Assembly (NCBI RefSeq): GCF_030315745.1
Contig: NZ_JASXSH010000004.1
Span: 186,001-250,000, forward strand
Length of the DNA: 64,000 nt
Source: Gordonia heveisoli
GTDB lineage: Bacteria; Actinomycetota; Actinomycetes; Mycobacteriales; Mycobacteriaceae
Direction: 5' to 3'
This document shows, in pieces, positions 63,256 to 64,000 of the stretch. Under the pieces are notes generated by a model that made no database searches, was not told the origin of the DNA, and worked only from the letters and a program-made list of their open reading frames with translations. The number at the start of each line of letters is the position of its first letter. The first letter of the stretch is position 1. A program made the position numbers and the translations under genes.

Positions 63256-64000
63256 ATGACCGGAAGAGTCGAGGGCAAGGTCGCCTTCATCACCGGCGCC
63301 GGACGCGGCCAGGGCCGTGCCCACGCGGTCCGCCTGGCTTCGGAGGGCGCCGACATCATCGCGGTCGACGTCTGCGATTCGATCGACGGAGTCCCGTTCG
63401 CGCTGTCCAGCGAGGAAGACCTCGCCGAAACCGCGGAGCTGGTCAAGGCGCAGGACCGCCGGGTCCTCACCGCCAAGGTCGACGTTCGTGACCTCGCGGG
63501 CCTCACCGACGTCGTTGCCGCCGGTGTCGAACAGTTCGGCAGACTCGACATCGTCGCCGCCAACGCAGGCATCGCCACCGGTGGCCAGTCCCTGGAGGAT
63601 ATGGACACCAAGACCTGGCAGGACATGATCGACGTCAACATGACCGGTGTCTGGCACACCGCGAAGGCGGCCATCCCGCACATCGTCGCCGGTGGCCGCG
63701 GCGGCTCGATCGTGCTCACCAGCTCGGTCGGCGGCATCAAGTCCTACCCGTTCTGCGGCCATTACGTCACCGCAAAGCACGGTGTCGTCGGGATCATGAA
63801 GACATTGGCAATCGAGTTGGCACAGCACAATATTCGCGTCAACTCAGTGCACCCCACCCAGGTGAACACCGCGATGATCATGAATGAGGCCACCTACGGC
63901 ATGTTCCGTCCGGACCTGGAGAACCCCGGCCCGGACGACTTCGCACCGATCTCGCAGATGATGAACACCCTGCCGGTGCCGTGGGTCGAGCCCGAGGATA
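63256..64000 (+). CDS. Mycofactocin-coupled type SDR oxidoreductase, 5' part
   Basis: The visible 248 residues form a classical SDR: cofactor motif TGAGRGQG (14-21), VDVC-containing acidic loop, NAGIATGG and the catalytic YVTAK with an upstream Ser (TSSVGG). The insert after the second strand (DSIDGVPFALSSEEDLAETAEL, described by its ends) is typical of mycofactocin-coupled SDRs, which hold NAD tightly and pass electrons to mycofactocin. The gene runs off the right edge. ATG after AAGGAG. Probably oxidises an alcohol, perhaps the product of the adjacent P450. Confidence 0.85.
   Translation, partial: MTGRVEGKVAFITGAGRGQGRAHAVRLASEGADIIAVDVCDSIDGVPFALSSEEDLAETAELVKAQDRRVLTAKVDVRDLAGLTDVVAAGVEQFGRLDIVAANAGIATGGQSLEDMDTKTWQDMIDVNMTGVWHTAKAAIPHIVAGGRGGSIVLTSSVGGIKSYPFCGHYVTAKHGVVGIMKTLAIELAQHNIRVNSVHPTQVNTAMIMNEATYGMFRPDLENPGPDDFAPISQMMNTLPVPWVEPED

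Noticed and set aside
62211..63740. Long open frame opposite the P450 and SDR genes
   Set aside because: Both opposite genes have complete family motifs and good ribosome sites; the antisense frame has neither.

Overview
The window is high-GC DNA with dense, often ATGA-overlapping genes, two mycolate-actinobacterial hallmarks (an Mce operon and KstR-type operators) and a purine neighbourhood laid out as in Mycobacterium tuberculosis Rv0803-Rv0812. It looks like chromosome of a steroid-degrading member of the Mycobacteriales; Gordonia or a close relative is my best guess, but the genus cannot be fixed from sequence reading alone. No tRNA, rRNA, CRISPR array, insertion sequence or phage gene was seen.

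Layout. 0-23 kb is mostly housekeeping: a truncated aminodeoxychorismate-lyase-type gene, ygfZ, a MOSC protein, a DUF3073 protein, purM, purF, an SCP-like protein, a glutamate-cysteine-ligase-like enzyme, a large MMPL transporter, a DapB-like oxidoreductase behind a KstR-like box, a phosphodiesterase, purL, an orphan EccA-like ATPase, the sulfate-activation set cysQ/cysNC/cysD with a divergent IclR regulator, and gdhA. 24-28 kb is an enoyl-CoA hydratase plus three acyl-CoA dehydrogenase genes behind a KstR2-like box.

28-36 kb is a steroid-ring degradation block. kshA plus a small Cys-rich gene run right, and hsaA-hsaC-hsaB-DUF1214-SDR-sulfotransferase run left, from a shared intergenic region that carries two KstR-like boxes. 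hsaD, which normally lies between hsaA and hsaC, is absent. KshA hydroxylates the steroid nucleus at C9 and opens ring B; HsaA/HsaB hydroxylate the resulting phenol; HsaC cleaves the catechol ring. The three downstream genes have no assigned steroid role.

36-46 kb holds an NlpC/P60 hydrolase, small metabolic proteins, a SLAC1/TDT permease with a divergent LysR regulator, a second enoyl-CoA hydratase/acyl-CoA dehydrogenase cluster with in-frame and 3'-terminal tandem repeats, and two TetR regulators. 46-50 kb holds an FprB-like ferredoxin reductase, an aldehyde dehydrogenase and a long crotonase.

50-62 kb is a complete Mce import system: yrbEA-yrbEB-mceABCDEF, two convergent Mce-associated membrane proteins, and a possible 52-codon leader ORF coupled to yrbEA. 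62-64 kb holds a cytochrome P450 and a mycofactocin-type SDR. Overall the region would let the cell import hydrophobic steroid or lipid substrates, oxidise them, and beta-oxidise the products. A shared GAGAAT/ATTCTC operator-like motif at the fprB-tetR, mas and yrbEA promoters suggests that one TetR protein may link redox supply to Mce import.
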